Assembly: GCA_015066745.1 (NCBI GenBank)
Contig: SVNW01000030.1
Span: 1-37,303 of the forward strand
Origin: Ruminococcus sp.
Lineage (GTDB): Bacteria > Bacillota > Clostridia > Oscillospirales > Ruminococcaceae
Direction of reading: 5' to 3'
DNA: 37,303 bases
Positions 17,675-26,498 of this stretch are shown here, in pieces. Both the position numbers and the translations under genes were made by a program. How positions within the stretch are numbered: position 1 is the first letter of the stretch; every line of letters starts with the position of its first letter. A model generated the notes under the pieces. The model was given only the letters and a program-made list of their open reading frames with translations, ran no database searches and was not told where the DNA came from.

Positions 17675-19051
17675 CTATTCAACACCGGCCACCGCAAGTT
17701 TTGAACCGGTATGTTCCTTGATCTTATCTGATATTTCCATAGCGCATTCGTTTATAGTTTCAAAACTCTTTCCTTCAACCATTACACGAATAAGCGGTTC
17801 AGCACCCACTTCACGTACAAAAATACGCCCGTCATCACCAAGACCATACTGTTTTTTTTCTATAAGATCGGTTATATCCGAATTATTTTTCCAAAGTTCC
17901 TTATATTCAGGTCGGATACTTACATTTATCATTACCTGCGGATATTTTTCCATCGCTGACGCAAGACCCGACAGTTTCTTACCTGAATTTTTTAAGGCAC
18001 TTAATAATCTGAGCCCTGTAAGAAGTCCGTCACAGGTAGTAGATACATCAGAAAATATTATGCGTCCATTCTGTTCTCCACCCATCATATATCCGCCATC
18101 GAGAAGTTTTTCCACTATGCTTCTCTCTCCCGGTTTTGAAGTTGACACTCTTATGTTGTTCATACTTGCAAAATGTCTGAAACCGAGATTTGACAGATCG
18201 GTTATTACTACAGTATCCTTTTTTAGTCTTACTTCTCTTTTGTAGTAAAGAGAAAGTATCGCCATTATCTGATCGCCGTCTATTATATCACCATTTTCAT
18301 CAACAGCAAGACAGCGTGATGCATCTCCGTCAAATACAAGACCTATATCTGCACGTTTGGAACGTACAAACTTTGCAAGAAGTCCTGTATATCCGACTCC
18401 GCATCTGTCGTTTATATTTTTTCCGTCAGGTGTGTTATTTACCATAAAACATCTTGCGCCAAGTGCAGAATACAGTTTTTCAGCACTCTGTGACGCACAG
18501 CCGTTTGCACAGTCTATAACCACACGCAGACCTGTAAGATCAAATTTTTCAAGTTTGATAAGATATCTGAGATAATCCCATTCGGCATCTTTATAAATAA
18601 CTGCATAACCTACTGAATCGTGCGACATTATTCTTATTGTTTCAGGTTCACACAAAACAGCTGTTTCTATTTCATCTTCAACATCTTCGGATATACGATA
18701 TCCTGCTGATGAAAAGATTTTCAGACCATTAAGTTCAAATCCGCCATGAGAACATGATATCATTATCCCGGCATCTGCTCCTGTCCTTGTAACAAGATAT
18801 GCTACTGCCGCAACCGGAATCACCCCAAGTCTTCTGACATCTGCACCGGCAGAACATATTCCGGCTATAAGTGCATTTTCAAGTATATTTGATGACAATC
18901 TTGTATCCTTTCCGACAAGTATCGTCACCTTATGCTGTAACCTTCTCATAAGTGACAGAACCAGTGCTCTCCCTGTCTGCATAACAAGTTCACAAGTCAC
19001 TTCTGTTACAGCGATCCCCGTTATCCCTTCTGCGCCAAACAATTTATCCAT
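17675..19051 (-). CDS. Divergent GlmM-like phosphohexomutase
   Basis: A 458-aa member of the alpha-D-phosphohexomutase family, closest in layout to phosphoglucosamine mutase (GlcN-6-P to GlcN-1-P for cell wall synthesis). The start at 19051 (MDKLFGAEGITG) matches the GlmM N-terminus, and AAAGGA lies upstream. An upstream in-frame start would run into ruvB. The key loops are altered. The phosphoserine loop is ISCSHGG (Ser101 kept, NP of SHNP lost). The metal loop is DGDASR at 241-246 (third Asp is Ser). The phosphate loop is REVGAEP at 413-419 (SGT replaced by VGA). The sugar loop GEQNG at 325-329 is kept. Either it is a paralogue with changed or lost activity, or a lineage-specific GlmM. It starts just past the ruvB stop in the long operon. 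Confidence 0.85.
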   Translation of the reverse strand: MDKLFGAEGITGIAVTEVTCELVMQTGRALVLSLMRRLQHKVTILVGKDTRLSSNILENALIAGICSAGADVRRLGVIPVAAVAYLVTRTGADAGIMISCSHGGFELNGLKIFSSAGYRISEDVEDEIETAVLCEPETIRIMSHDSVGYAVIYKDAEWDYLRYLIKLEKFDLTGLRVVIDCANGCASQSAEKLYSALGARCFMVNNTPDGKNINDRCGVGYTGLLAKFVRSKRADIGLVFDGDASRCLAVDENGDIIDGDQIMAILSLYYKREVRLKKDTVVITDLSNLGFRHFASMNNIRVSTSKPGERSIVEKLLDGGYMMGGEQNGRIIFSDVSTTCDGLLTGLRLLSALKNSGKKLSGLASAMEKYPQVMINVSIRPEYKELWKNNSDITDLIEKKQYGLGDDGRIFVREVGAEPLIRVMVEGKSFETINECAMEISDKIKEHTGSKLAVAGVE

Positions 19052-19079
19052 TTGCAGTATTCGTCCTTTCATTAAACGA

Positions 19080-20132
19080 CTAGAATGACAATTGTTTCTG
19101 ATCTCCTGTTTCCCCGCCATACTTTATGCCCAGATGTTCATAGGCAAGTTTTGTTGCACATCTTCCCCTCGGAGTTCTTGCAAGAAAACCAAGTTGCATG
19201 AGAAAAGGTTCACACACATCTTCAAGTGTGATAGCTTCTTCACCAATAGCGGAAGCCAGCGTTTCAAGTCCTACCGGACCTCCGTTATATCCGTTTATTA
19301 TCATTTTAAGCATTCGCTTGTCAAGTGTATCAAGTCCGAGCGCATCTATCTCAAGACGGTCAAGAGCCAGAGAAGCTATATCTCCTGTTATTACGCCGTT
19401 TCCTATTACATCTGCAAAGTCACGAACTCTTTTGAGCAGTCTGTTTGCTATACGAGGAGTTCCTCTTGCCCTGCCTGCGATCTGAGCGGCTCCGTCAACA
19501 TCACAAGGTATTCCGAGTATCATACTGCTCCTTCTTATTATGTCGCAGAGCTGTTCCTGATTGTACAATTCAAGACGAAGCACAACTCCGAATCTGTCCC
19601 TTAGAGGCGGCGTAAGCTGTCCGGCTCTTGTAGTAGCCCCGACAAGCGTAAACTTTGGTAAGTCAATACGTATCGAACGTGCTGACGGTCCTTTTCCTAT
19701 CATTATATCAAGTACATTGTCCTCAAGAGCAGGGTACAGAATTTCTTCTATCGACCTTGAAAGACGATGTATCTCATCAATAAAAAGCACATCATTTTCA
19801 GCAAGATTTGTAAGAAGTGCCGCAAGATCACCGGGTTTTTCTATTGCAGGACCTGACGTAATGCGGAGATTTGAACCCATTTCATGAGCTATGATATTTG
19901 AAAGCGTTGTCTTTCCAAGTCCCGGAGGACCGTAAAGCAAAACATGGTCAAGCGGTTCGCTTCTTCTCTTTGCTGCTTCTATATATATTGCAAGATTTTC
20001 TTTTACTTTATCCTGACCGATATACTCGGCAAGACATTTCGGACGCAATGAAACTTCGATATCATTGTCTTCACCTGTAACTTCAGGCGCTACAACTCTG
20101 TTGTCAAATTTTATATCACTTGTTTCTATCAA
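19080..20132 (-). CDS. ruvB: Holliday junction helicase RuvB
   Basis: The hexameric AAA+ motor that, with RuvA, drives branch migration of Holliday junctions. The 350-aa protein has Walker [15 protein letters not shown] near 65-78, Walker [12 protein letters not shown] near 115-125, sensor 1 VGATTRAG, the arginine-finger region LRDRFG, and the C-terminal winged-helix segment with [16 protein letters not shown] precedes ATG 20130-20132 at normal spacing. It is 24 bp downstream of ruvA and its stop is 28 bp before the GlmM-like start. Confidence 0.97.
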   Translation of the reverse strand: MIETSDIKFDNRVVAPEVTGEDNDIEVSLRPKCLAEYIGQDKVKENLAIYIEAAKRRSEPLDHVLLYGPPGLGKTTLSNIIAHEMGSNLRITSGPAIEKPGDLAALLTNLAENDVLFIDEIHRLSRSIEEILYPALEDNVLDIMIGKGPSARSIRIDLPKFTLVGATTRAGQLTPPLRDRFGVVLRLELYNQEQLCDIIRRSSMILGIPCDVDGAAQIAGRARGTPRIANRLLKRVRDFADVIGNGVITGDIASLALDRLEIDALGLDTLDKRMLKMIINGYNGGPVGLETLASAIGEEAITLEDVCEPFLMQLGFLARTPRGRCATKLAYEHLGIKYGGETGDQKQLSF

Positions 20133-20156
20133 AAAAACACCCCCGAAAAAATCTGA

Positions 20157-20768
20157 TTATTTATTCATTTTCTGCGCCATTGCTTTAAGTGTCAGCTTTA
20201 TAAGCTCAGCTGACGGTAATGACGAATCAAGCTTTGCCATAACAGGTGCTATCTCAGACTGGGTATATCCGAGTACGAGCAACGCTGAAAATGCCTCGCT
20301 GACAGATGATTCTTCCGATACAAATGCACCGATATTTCCCTGTGCATCAGCGATATTTATATTCTCTTTTACTATCTTATCTTTAAGTTCAAGTACTATG
20401 CGCTGTGCGGTCTTTGCACCTATTCCCTTTGTACGTGTAAGGGTCTTGCTGTCCTCAGACGCTACAAGCAGTGCAAATTTTTCAGGTGTCACATCTGATA
20501 AAATCGACAAAGCGGCTTTAGGGCCGACTCCCGACACTGAAATAAGCATTTTAAAACAATTAAGCTCCTGCTGTGACGCAAATCCAAAAAGTTCTATATT
20601 ATCCTCTCTTACATGAAGATAGGTATAAAGCATTACATCATTTCCTACCGCCTGCAACTGAGACAGTGTTGACAGCGTAGTACGGCAGGCATATCCGACA
20701 CCGCCACACTCGACAACTGCAAGTTCGGTATCCTTTACCATAAGTTTTCCTCTTATGCTATATATCAT
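20157..20768 (-). CDS. ruvA: Holliday junction DNA-binding protein RuvA
   Basis: Tetrameric protein that binds the four-way junction and loads RuvB. 203 aa: N-terminal OB fold (MIYSIRGKL, GGVGYACRTTLSTL), a central pair of helix-hairpin-helix motifs (LISVSGVGPKAALSILS and LTRTKGIGAKTAQRIVLELK) and a C-terminal RuvB-binding domain after an acidic/flexible linker. AGAGG before ATG 20766-20768. The start overlaps the end of ruvC by 11 bp. Confidence 0.97.
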   Translation of the reverse strand: MIYSIRGKLMVKDTELAVVECGGVGYACRTTLSTLSQLQAVGNDVMLYTYLHVREDNIELFGFASQQELNCFKMLISVSGVGPKAALSILSDVTPEKFALLVASEDSKTLTRTKGIGAKTAQRIVLELKDKIVKENINIADAQGNIGAFVSEESSVSEAFSALLVLGYTQSEIAPVMAKLDSSLPSAELIKLTLKAMAQKMNK

Positions 20769-21258
20769 ATTTTAACCTCTTTTCCATACCATTTGTACAA
20801 TGTCCATGACATATTGCTATTGCCAGTGCATCGGCTGTGTCATCGGGTTTTGGAACATCGTGAAGTTTTAAGATTCTCTTTGTCATATCCATGACCTGTT
20901 TTTTCTCCGCTTTTCCGTAACCTACAACTGATTGTTTTACCTGTAGCGGTGTATATTCGTATACCGGAAGATTTTTTCTTGCCGCCGCAAGATTTATAAC
21001 ACCTCTTGCCTGCGCAACATCAATGGCGGTTTTCTGATTTGTAGTAAAATAAAGTCTTTCTATCGCCATACAATCCGGTTTATATTTTTCTATAATATAT
21101 TCCATGTCATCAAAAATACTTTTTAATCTTTCATTAAAGTCAGTATGTGCCTCTGTAAAGATAGCACCATACTCAACAGGGGTAAAAATCTGCCTGTTAT
21201 AGTCAAGTACACCAAAACCAACTATCGCATACCCCGGGTCTATCCCAAGTATTCTCAA
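20758..21258 (-). CDS. ruvC: Holliday junction resolvase RuvC
   Basis: The endonuclease that cuts Holliday junctions symmetrically. The four catalytic acids are present: Asp7 in LGIDPG, Glu67 in AIERLYF, and Asp140 and Asp143 in PDDTADALA. I choose the TTG at 21256-21258 (giving MRILGIDPG and 166 aa) because AGAGGTG lies 6 nt upstream and the N-terminus then matches the family. The alternative GTG at 21265-21267 would add three residues, but it is itself part of that binding site. It is the first gene of the long operon, with a consensus promoter about 55 bp upstream. Confidence 0.95.
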   Translation of the reverse strand: MRILGIDPGYAIVGFGVLDYNRQIFTPVEYGAIFTEAHTDFNERLKSIFDDMEYIIEKYKPDCMAIERLYFTTNQKTAIDVAQARGVINLAAARKNLPVYEYTPLQVKQSVVGYGKAEKKQVMDMTKRILKLHDVPKPDDTADALAIAICHGHCTNGMEKRLKYDI

Positions 21259-21312
21259 ATCAAGCACCTCTGTTGTAATTTATATTTGTCTGCCTATAAG
21301 TATAGACAATAT

Positions 21313-21341
21313 ATTATACCATATAATTTGATTTTTTTCAA
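21313..21341 (-). promoter_or_regulatory. Promoter of the ruvC-to-clp operon
   Basis: A TTGAAA -35 box (21336-21341), a 17-nt spacer and a TATAAT -10 box (21313-21318) on the minus strand. The start near 21306 gives a leader of about 48 nt. No LexA-type box is obvious around it. Confidence 0.85.
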
Positions 21342-21445
21342 CGAATATGAGATATTATTTTTTTGAGGATAGATACAAATTAATTTTCAAAGTAAATGCA
21401 CCTTGGAAATAAATACTTGTTGCATTTGCTCTGAGAATCAAATTT

Positions 21446-21503
21446 CAGATTGTAAAAAATAAATGGGTTACCCAAATTTGAAATGTAACCCATTATTTTT
21501 TAC
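21446..21503 (-). repeat. Palindromic repeat element, copy A (also acts as terminator)
   Basis: GTAAAAAATAAATGGGTTAC (21452-21471) pairs with 21485-21503 with one bulged base, a stem of 19 bp. The 26 nt 21446-21471 and the 17 nt 21481-21497 recur exactly in copy B (22758-22807), in the same orientation. Copy A follows the stop of the propeller-like gene and ends in a T-rich arm, so it can terminate its transcript. Confidence 0.8.
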
Positions 21504-21541
21504 TTTATATCTATATTTTTTAAAGTGAACATACCTTAAAA

Positions 21542-22636
21542 TTATATTTTTATTTTATTCAAAAGTTCTCCCGAATCACCGTCAAATACGAAAATATATT
21601 CTCCGCATTGTTCAAAAGTGTATGTACCGCCTTTCTTTATTTCATCTGCAGGCATTTTTTCTGTTACGCTCCAGTCGTCCATGTTATGAACGACATAACT
21701 TTCTTTGTAAAACGTTATAGCTTTATCTAAATCAGCATAAAGTATTCTCTCATATTTTTTTGAATCAAATCTTTTTTCTACTGACATATTTTCTTTATTT
21801 ATTACCTCTATGCAATCGGAGATATGGTATTTTTGCCATGACATTTCACCAAGAGGATGAGCTTTATTACTTGTTCCGATATATACAAGCTTATCATCAC
21901 CAAATTCTTTCATTTCTATTGGTTGATAATATTTCGGCAAATCTAATGTTTCGATATAGGATTTATTTGAATAATCAAACTTTTCATAAAAAGTACTGCT
22001 GGAATTAAAAGAAGATGAAATATATCCGATACAAGATTCTGCCGGCCAGAAATAACGACCACTTTTACCACGAAAACTAAAACTTTTGTTCTCATTGAAA
22101 ACAAAAATACTTAATGGACCCGATGTTTCCTTACATATATTCAATTCTGTATCATCAACTCTAATAATCTCCATATCATTTTGTTCTTTTATTTCAAGAT
22201 TATCAAGCAAAGAATAGCTGTCACAATCAAAAACCATGATATCATTTTTAGTATCTATACATACCATATAATTATCAAATATTGAAAATGCCTGAATATC
22301 ATAATCAAAATCCATTTTCGATAATAATGATAGATCATCTGAATATTTTAAAATTTCATCTTTATCATATACATACAACAAATCATCCGTTGCAGATATT
22401 AATATATCTTCTGACTTCTGTGTCAAAACCTGTTGTTTATCCTGATTAAAGACAGCCGAACCATATGTATAATAATAATTATCATTAAGATGTGCAACAT
22501 GATTTCCCGAATCAACAATTTTGAAGTTTACATTCATAGATGTATTGGGTACTAACTTACTGTATATCCTTCCTAATACAGGTACATACAACATCACAAA
22601 CAATATTACCAATAAATTAACAGCTCTCTTGGTCAT
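21542..22636 (-). CDS. Membrane-anchored propeller-like protein, unknown function
   Basis: 364 aa, not recognised. An N-terminal helix (about 6-27, VNLLVILFVMLYVPVLG) acts as a signal anchor. The outside part is made of short repeated beta segments (LLYVYDKDEILKYSDDLSLL, YMVCIDTKNDIMVFDCDSYS), suggesting a beta-propeller of the kind used for binding or sensing. The general layout resembles the DUF5711-like protein at 11869-13038. Codon use is more AT-rich than in the ruv operon next to it. It is transcribed alone. Palindromic copies A and B lie immediately downstream and upstream of the gene, so this gene-plus-repeats segment may have moved or duplicated as a unit; that is only an inference. 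Confidence 0.75.
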   Translation of the reverse strand: MTKRAVNLLVILFVMLYVPVLGRIYSKLVPNTSMNVNFKIVDSGNHVAHLNDNYYYTYGSAVFNQDKQQVLTQKSEDILISATDDLLYVYDKDEILKYSDDLSLLSKMDFDYDIQAFSIFDNYMVCIDTKNDIMVFDCDSYSLLDNLEIKEQNDMEIIRVDDTELNICKETSGPLSIFVFNENKSFSFRGKSGRYFWPAESCIGYISSSFNSSSTFYEKFDYSNKSYIETLDLPKYYQPIEMKEFGDDKLVYIGTSNKAHPLGEMSWQKYHISDCIEVINKENMSVEKRFDSKKYERILYADLDKAITFYKESYVVHNMDDWSVTEKMPADEIKKGGTYTFEQCGEYIFVFDGDSGELLNKIKI

Positions 22637-22757
22637 GTAAATCCCTCCTTATTTTGTCGTATCCCATATCAAAAACTTGTTCAAATTTTACTAAAATAAT
22701 TATATACTACAGTGATTATTGTGTCAATTACAATATATAATATTTAATTTAAAAATC

Positions 22758-22807
22758 CAGATTGTAAAAAATAAATGGGTTACAAAAACAAAATGTAACC
22801 CATTATT
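22758..22807. repeat. Palindromic repeat element, copy B
   Basis: Shares the 26-nt left part (22758-22783) and the 17-nt right part (22791-22807) exactly with copy A. The loop between them differs and the terminal A/T pairing is shorter here. The core stem is AATGGGTTAC/GTAACCCATT. It sits upstream of the propeller-like gene and about 90 bp beyond the GGDEF gene's own terminator, so it is not needed for termination. Confidence 0.8.
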
Positions 22808-22900
22808 CATTTTATATTCATATATTTGAAATCGTCAAAAACAAAATGAAATTTCTAAATATCTTCTTCATAACTCTCCCTTTCTCACTTTCATTATAAT

Positions 22901-22948
22901 AAAAAACAGTTTTCAGCAAGTGTCATACGATATTTGCTGAAAACTGTT
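22901..22948 (-). terminator. Terminator of the GGDEF gene
   Basis: AACAGTTTTCAGCAA (22905-22919) and TTGCTGAAAACTGTT (22934-22948) form a perfect 15-bp stem, followed on the minus strand by TTTTATTATAATG. Confidence 0.88.
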
Positions 22949-22960
22949 CTGATATTGTTA

Positions 22961-24928
22961 TTACATAACGTCTGAATTTTCCTGACTTTTCTTGAATGCT
23001 TTCTTGTATTCGTACATTCTTTCATCTGCCTCATTTATCATAACATCGACTTCTTCTACATTTGCCGGTTTACCACAGCTTGCACCAAAACTTGCTGTTA
23101 CACGATACGGTTTTCCTGAAGAGAAGTTGTACTTTTCAAGTGCTTCCTTTATTAATTCCGTTTTATTCTCTATTTCGCGGCTTGCGTCTTCTGCACAGCC
23201 TATTATGATAAATTCATCACCGCCCATACGGACACATACACAGTTTTCTGTACAAACAGTAGATATAGTACGTGCAAGTACATTTATAGCAGCATCTCCC
23301 GCATCGTGACCATAAACATCATTTATCAGTTTCAAACGATTCATATCAACAAATTCAACATAAAGTTCATTATCTTTCATACGTGAATATTCAAGTTGTT
23401 TTCTGACATGAGTTTTAAGGCTGTTTCTGTTGTACAGTCCTGTCATAACGTCATGTGTGGACATTATATACAGAAGCTCTCTTACTCGTATCATTTCAAG
23501 AGCATTGTTGACATATCTGCTCCATAACTGATAGATAAAGTTTATTTTTGCATTTTCAGACGGACAGCGCAGAACTGAATAACCTATTCTTCTTCCGTTG
23601 AAATGGACCGGTGTAAAATAGTACACTGCCGGTATATTTCTCTGCGGTTCAAAAATTTTTGGAAGCATCTGAGAAGAATCAAAAAATGTATTTATATACG
23701 GATCTATATCGCCCTGTTCTCTCCACTCATGAAAAAGTTCGGGAATACAACGGTAAACACTTATTTTTACCTTTTCGGTGTATCCGCATTCATTTCCATA
23801 ATATGAGTCATCGTTTTCTTCTACAGACTCCCATTTGTCACAGGTACACAGAAAATATTCCTGACAATTATCAACCAGATATGCGTGTTTTAGGATTTTG
23901 TCATAACACTCACCAAGGTCTGACAATTCTGTAAGGGTTTCTGCCATATAACTCATCAGAAACTTCTGCATATCGATTTCCTGACTCGAATAAGGTGCGA
24001 TATATCCATAGTCTGACTTTTCTCTCCTGCCTGCATTTGTAACACGACAACCGCAGGACATTCCGCAGACAAGTTTGCCTGCAAAACTTCTTGTATATTT
24101 AAGTTCTTTTTTGTATATTTTCTCATAAAGTCTTACTACTGCATATTCTCCTGTTTCATCTATCGGAGGAACATATGATGTAAGAGTTATTTCACTTGCT
24201 TTTGACTCTATAACGCTATCATATCCTGTAACTATAAAATCTTCAGGAACACGATAGCCTCTTCTGACAGCTTCATTTATAAATCCAAGTGCAATATAAT
24301 CACTTGCGGCAATGACTGCTTCAGGTTTTTCTATCTCACCATCTGCCATACGTCCGGCTATACGTTCACCAAATGTGTACCAGAACTCACCATAAAAAAT
24401 ATTTTTTTCTTCAACCTTTATATTATGAGCTTTGAGCGACTTTACAAATCCTCTGTATCTCATATCCGAAGTAACGGTATCCTTTTCACCGGCAAGAAGA
24501 TAGATTTTTTTACAGTTATGAACTTCTATAACATGGTCGGTGATACCTTTGAAAGATACCTCATCATCAGTTGACAGATGTTCATAATCTCCCATTGATT
24601 CGTCAATCGTAACAACAGGACAATGACATTTTTCCTTCATAAGCTTTTCTATCTGCTCATAAAGAATATTGTCAGAGTGATATTTAAAAGACAGTGTAAG
24701 CAATATAACACCATCAAGCATATCAAAATTTATTAAATTATAAATATTTGCCTCACCTTTGAGGTAGACAATATTTGGGTGTGTAGCTTTTACAAAAGTT
24801 GTAAAAACCAACACGTCAAAATTCAGTTCAGACGCTTTTCTGAAAATTCCTTCCAGAACTGTTGACTGATATATATTTTCAGGATCGGTCGTTATAACCC
24901 CTATTGTTTTACGACATTTCATATCCAT
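22961..24928 (-). CDS. LacI-type sensor domain fused to GGDEF diguanylate cyclase
   Basis: A 655-aa, probably cytoplasmic protein predicted to make cyclic di-GMP in response to a small ligand. Residues about 5-285 form a LacI/periplasmic-binding-like domain (KTIGVITTDPEN, VIAASDYIALGFINEAVRRG, FIVTGYDSV) without the usual N-terminal DNA-binding helix-turn-helix. A middle region of about 200 residues starts with a cysteine cluster (CGMSCGC). The GGDEF domain occupies about 485-645 with an intact active loop RMGGDEF at 567-573. The inhibitory RxxD site upstream of it is absent (TENC), so product inhibition through that site is unlikely. No signal peptide or membrane helix. AGGGGG precedes the ATG at 24926-24928. 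Single gene with its own terminator. The ligand cannot be told. Confidence 0.88.
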   Translation of the reverse strand: MDMKCRKTIGVITTDPENIYQSTVLEGIFRKASELNFDVLVFTTFVKATHPNIVYLKGEANIYNLINFDMLDGVILLTLSFKYHSDNILYEQIEKLMKEKCHCPVVTIDESMGDYEHLSTDDEVSFKGITDHVIEVHNCKKIYLLAGEKDTVTSDMRYRGFVKSLKAHNIKVEEKNIFYGEFWYTFGERIAGRMADGEIEKPEAVIAASDYIALGFINEAVRRGYRVPEDFIVTGYDSVIESKASEITLTSYVPPIDETGEYAVVRLYEKIYKKELKYTRSFAGKLVCGMSCGCRVTNAGRREKSDYGYIAPYSSQEIDMQKFLMSYMAETLTELSDLGECYDKILKHAYLVDNCQEYFLCTCDKWESVEENDDSYYGNECGYTEKVKISVYRCIPELFHEWREQGDIDPYINTFFDSSQMLPKIFEPQRNIPAVYYFTPVHFNGRRIGYSVLRCPSENAKINFIYQLWSRYVNNALEMIRVRELLYIMSTHDVMTGLYNRNSLKTHVRKQLEYSRMKDNELYVEFVDMNRLKLINDVYGHDAGDAAINVLARTISTVCTENCVCVRMGGDEFIIIGCAEDASREIENKTELIKEALEKYNFSSGKPYRVTASFGASCGKPANVEEVDVMINEADERMYEYKKAFKKSQENSDVM

Positions 24929-25118
24929 AAACCAACAGCCCCCTTTTTATAAAATACTAAATAATCCCTTATTTTCCTCAAACTTATACACATAACAAAC
25001 TCAGCTAACCATAAAACATTATAAATAGTTATCTTATTATAACATGATTTTATCTTTATTTCAACTAAAATCTGAATTTTATAGCTTTTACATTTTTCGA
25101 AATTTGTGTTTAAAAAAA

Positions 25119-26438
25119 TTATATAAACATAGTAAGATAATGCGGAAGTGTTATTTTCGGAGTGCTTTCGCCTATATTTCCGGAAATCAGTTTGTAAGCG
25201 ACAGACGGGGCATATTTTTCCACAAAAAGATTAAGGGACTTTGTTGCTGTATTCCCTGCTTTTACTTCAATAGGTACAACTTCTCCGTCTTTTTCTATTA
25301 TAAATTCCAGCTCTGAATTATCATCCGGTTTATAATAATGGAGCGTGTATCCATTTTTCACAAGTGTTTCAGCTACAAAATTTTCATATATTCCGCCCTT
25401 AGCGTACCCCTTTAATGTTCCATTTAACAATGCCTGTTTTGTTGCAAATCCAAACAATGCAAGCAACAATCCGGTATCGTTCATATATAATTTAAAATCT
25501 CTTTCTTTTTCATATGCATTAAGCGGAAGGTATGGAGTAACAACATTGTAACAAATATGTACCATATTTGCATCGCATAGCCACTGAATGCTGTCGCCAA
25601 ATTTCCTTGATGTAGCCTTTGACTCTACTTCAGAATACTTAAACTTTTTATTTTCCTTTGCAAGTTGTCTTGGAATACTGTCATAACATTTCCTTACTTT
25701 GACTTTTTCTGTACCTTTGGCATGCTGTGATATATCATCTGCATATGACGCTAATATTTTGTCCTGAATTTCCTGTACTCTGCCAAAATGTTTGTTTTTT
25801 ACAAAATCAGCAACAACCTCAGGCATTCCACCGACTACAAGATACTCTTGAAGTATAGAATTAAACTTGGTATTTATTTCAGCCGGAATTTTTTCCTTTG
25901 AAATATAAAATTCTTTTAAATATTCTATTGTATCACTATCATAACCATATGCCCACAAAAATTCCTCAAAATCAAGAGAATACATCATTAATTGTTTTTC
26001 GTAACCTACCGGAACAGATTCAACTTCTTTTACTTCATCATCATCATCTTTACCATATGCCAGTCCCAGAAGAGAACCTGACGCTATGACATCATACCTT
26101 CCATCTTCTGCAAGAAATTTAAGTGCCGTTCTTGCGTCAGAACATTTCTGTATCTCATCAAGAAAAATCAATGTCTTTCCTTTAATAAATTTTATTCCCG
26201 GAATATTAGCCGTCATTCTCTTATATATTTCATCTGCTGACTTATCACCTTCAAAGATAACTTTCAGACTTCCCTGCATATGAAAATTTATTTCTATAAA
26301 ACTTTCATACTCTGCTCTGCCAAATTCTCTTACAAGATATGTTTTACCAACCTGCCTTGCACCTTTTATCACTAAACACTCTGTACGTCTAGAATTTTTC
26401 CACTCAATCAGCTTGCTGTATATTTTTCTTTTAAGCAT
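25119..26438 (-). CDS. AAA_14/DUF4143 ATP-binding protein
   Basis: A 439-aa P-loop ATPase of the family with a C-terminal DUF4143 domain, common in gut bacteria and of unknown biological role. Walker A is GARQVGKT at 26-33 and Walker B is LIFLDEIQKC. Sensor-like IASGSLLG follows. The C-terminal part has E(F)IIEKDGEVVPIEVKAG, a PD-(D/E)XK nuclease-like motif typical of the domain. I place the start at ATG 26436-26438, because GAGGA is 7-8 nt upstream. An upstream TTG at 26489 would add 17 residues without a good binding site. Transcribed alone. Four 33-bp tandem repeats lie just upstream. Confidence 0.88.
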   Translation of the reverse strand: MLKRKIYSKLIEWKNSRRTECLVIKGARQVGKTYLVREFGRAEYESFIEINFHMQGSLKVIFEGDKSADEIYKRMTANIPGIKFIKGKTLIFLDEIQKCSDARTALKFLAEDGRYDVIASGSLLGLAYGKDDDDEVKEVESVPVGYEKQLMMYSLDFEEFLWAYGYDSDTIEYLKEFYISKEKIPAEINTKFNSILQEYLVVGGMPEVVADFVKNKHFGRVQEIQDKILASYADDISQHAKGTEKVKVRKCYDSIPRQLAKENKKFKYSEVESKATSRKFGDSIQWLCDANMVHICYNVVTPYLPLNAYEKERDFKLYMNDTGLLLALFGFATKQALLNGTLKGYAKGGIYENFVAETLVKNGYTLHYYKPDDNSELEFIIEKDGEVVPIEVKAGNTATKSLNLFVEKYAPSVAYKLISGNIGESTPKITLPHYLTMFI

Positions 26439-26498
26439 ACGCATTTCCTCACTTTCCACTAATAATTCTATCATATTTTTCAGATACAATCAAGCGAT

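Larger units (their letters stand above)
22637..22960. other. Intergenic region with palindrome copy B and a terminator
   Basis: 324 bp without a gene. It holds the promoter area of the propeller-like gene (AT-rich, no clear boxes), the palindromic repeat copy B (22758-22807) and the terminator of the GGDEF gene (22901-22948). Nothing coding is seen. Confidence 0.7.

Noticed and set aside
19052..19120. Longer N-terminus for the GlmM-like protein
   Set aside because: The extra residues overlap the ruvB coding end and the ribosome binding site lies downstream of that start; the family N-terminus begins at MDKLFG.
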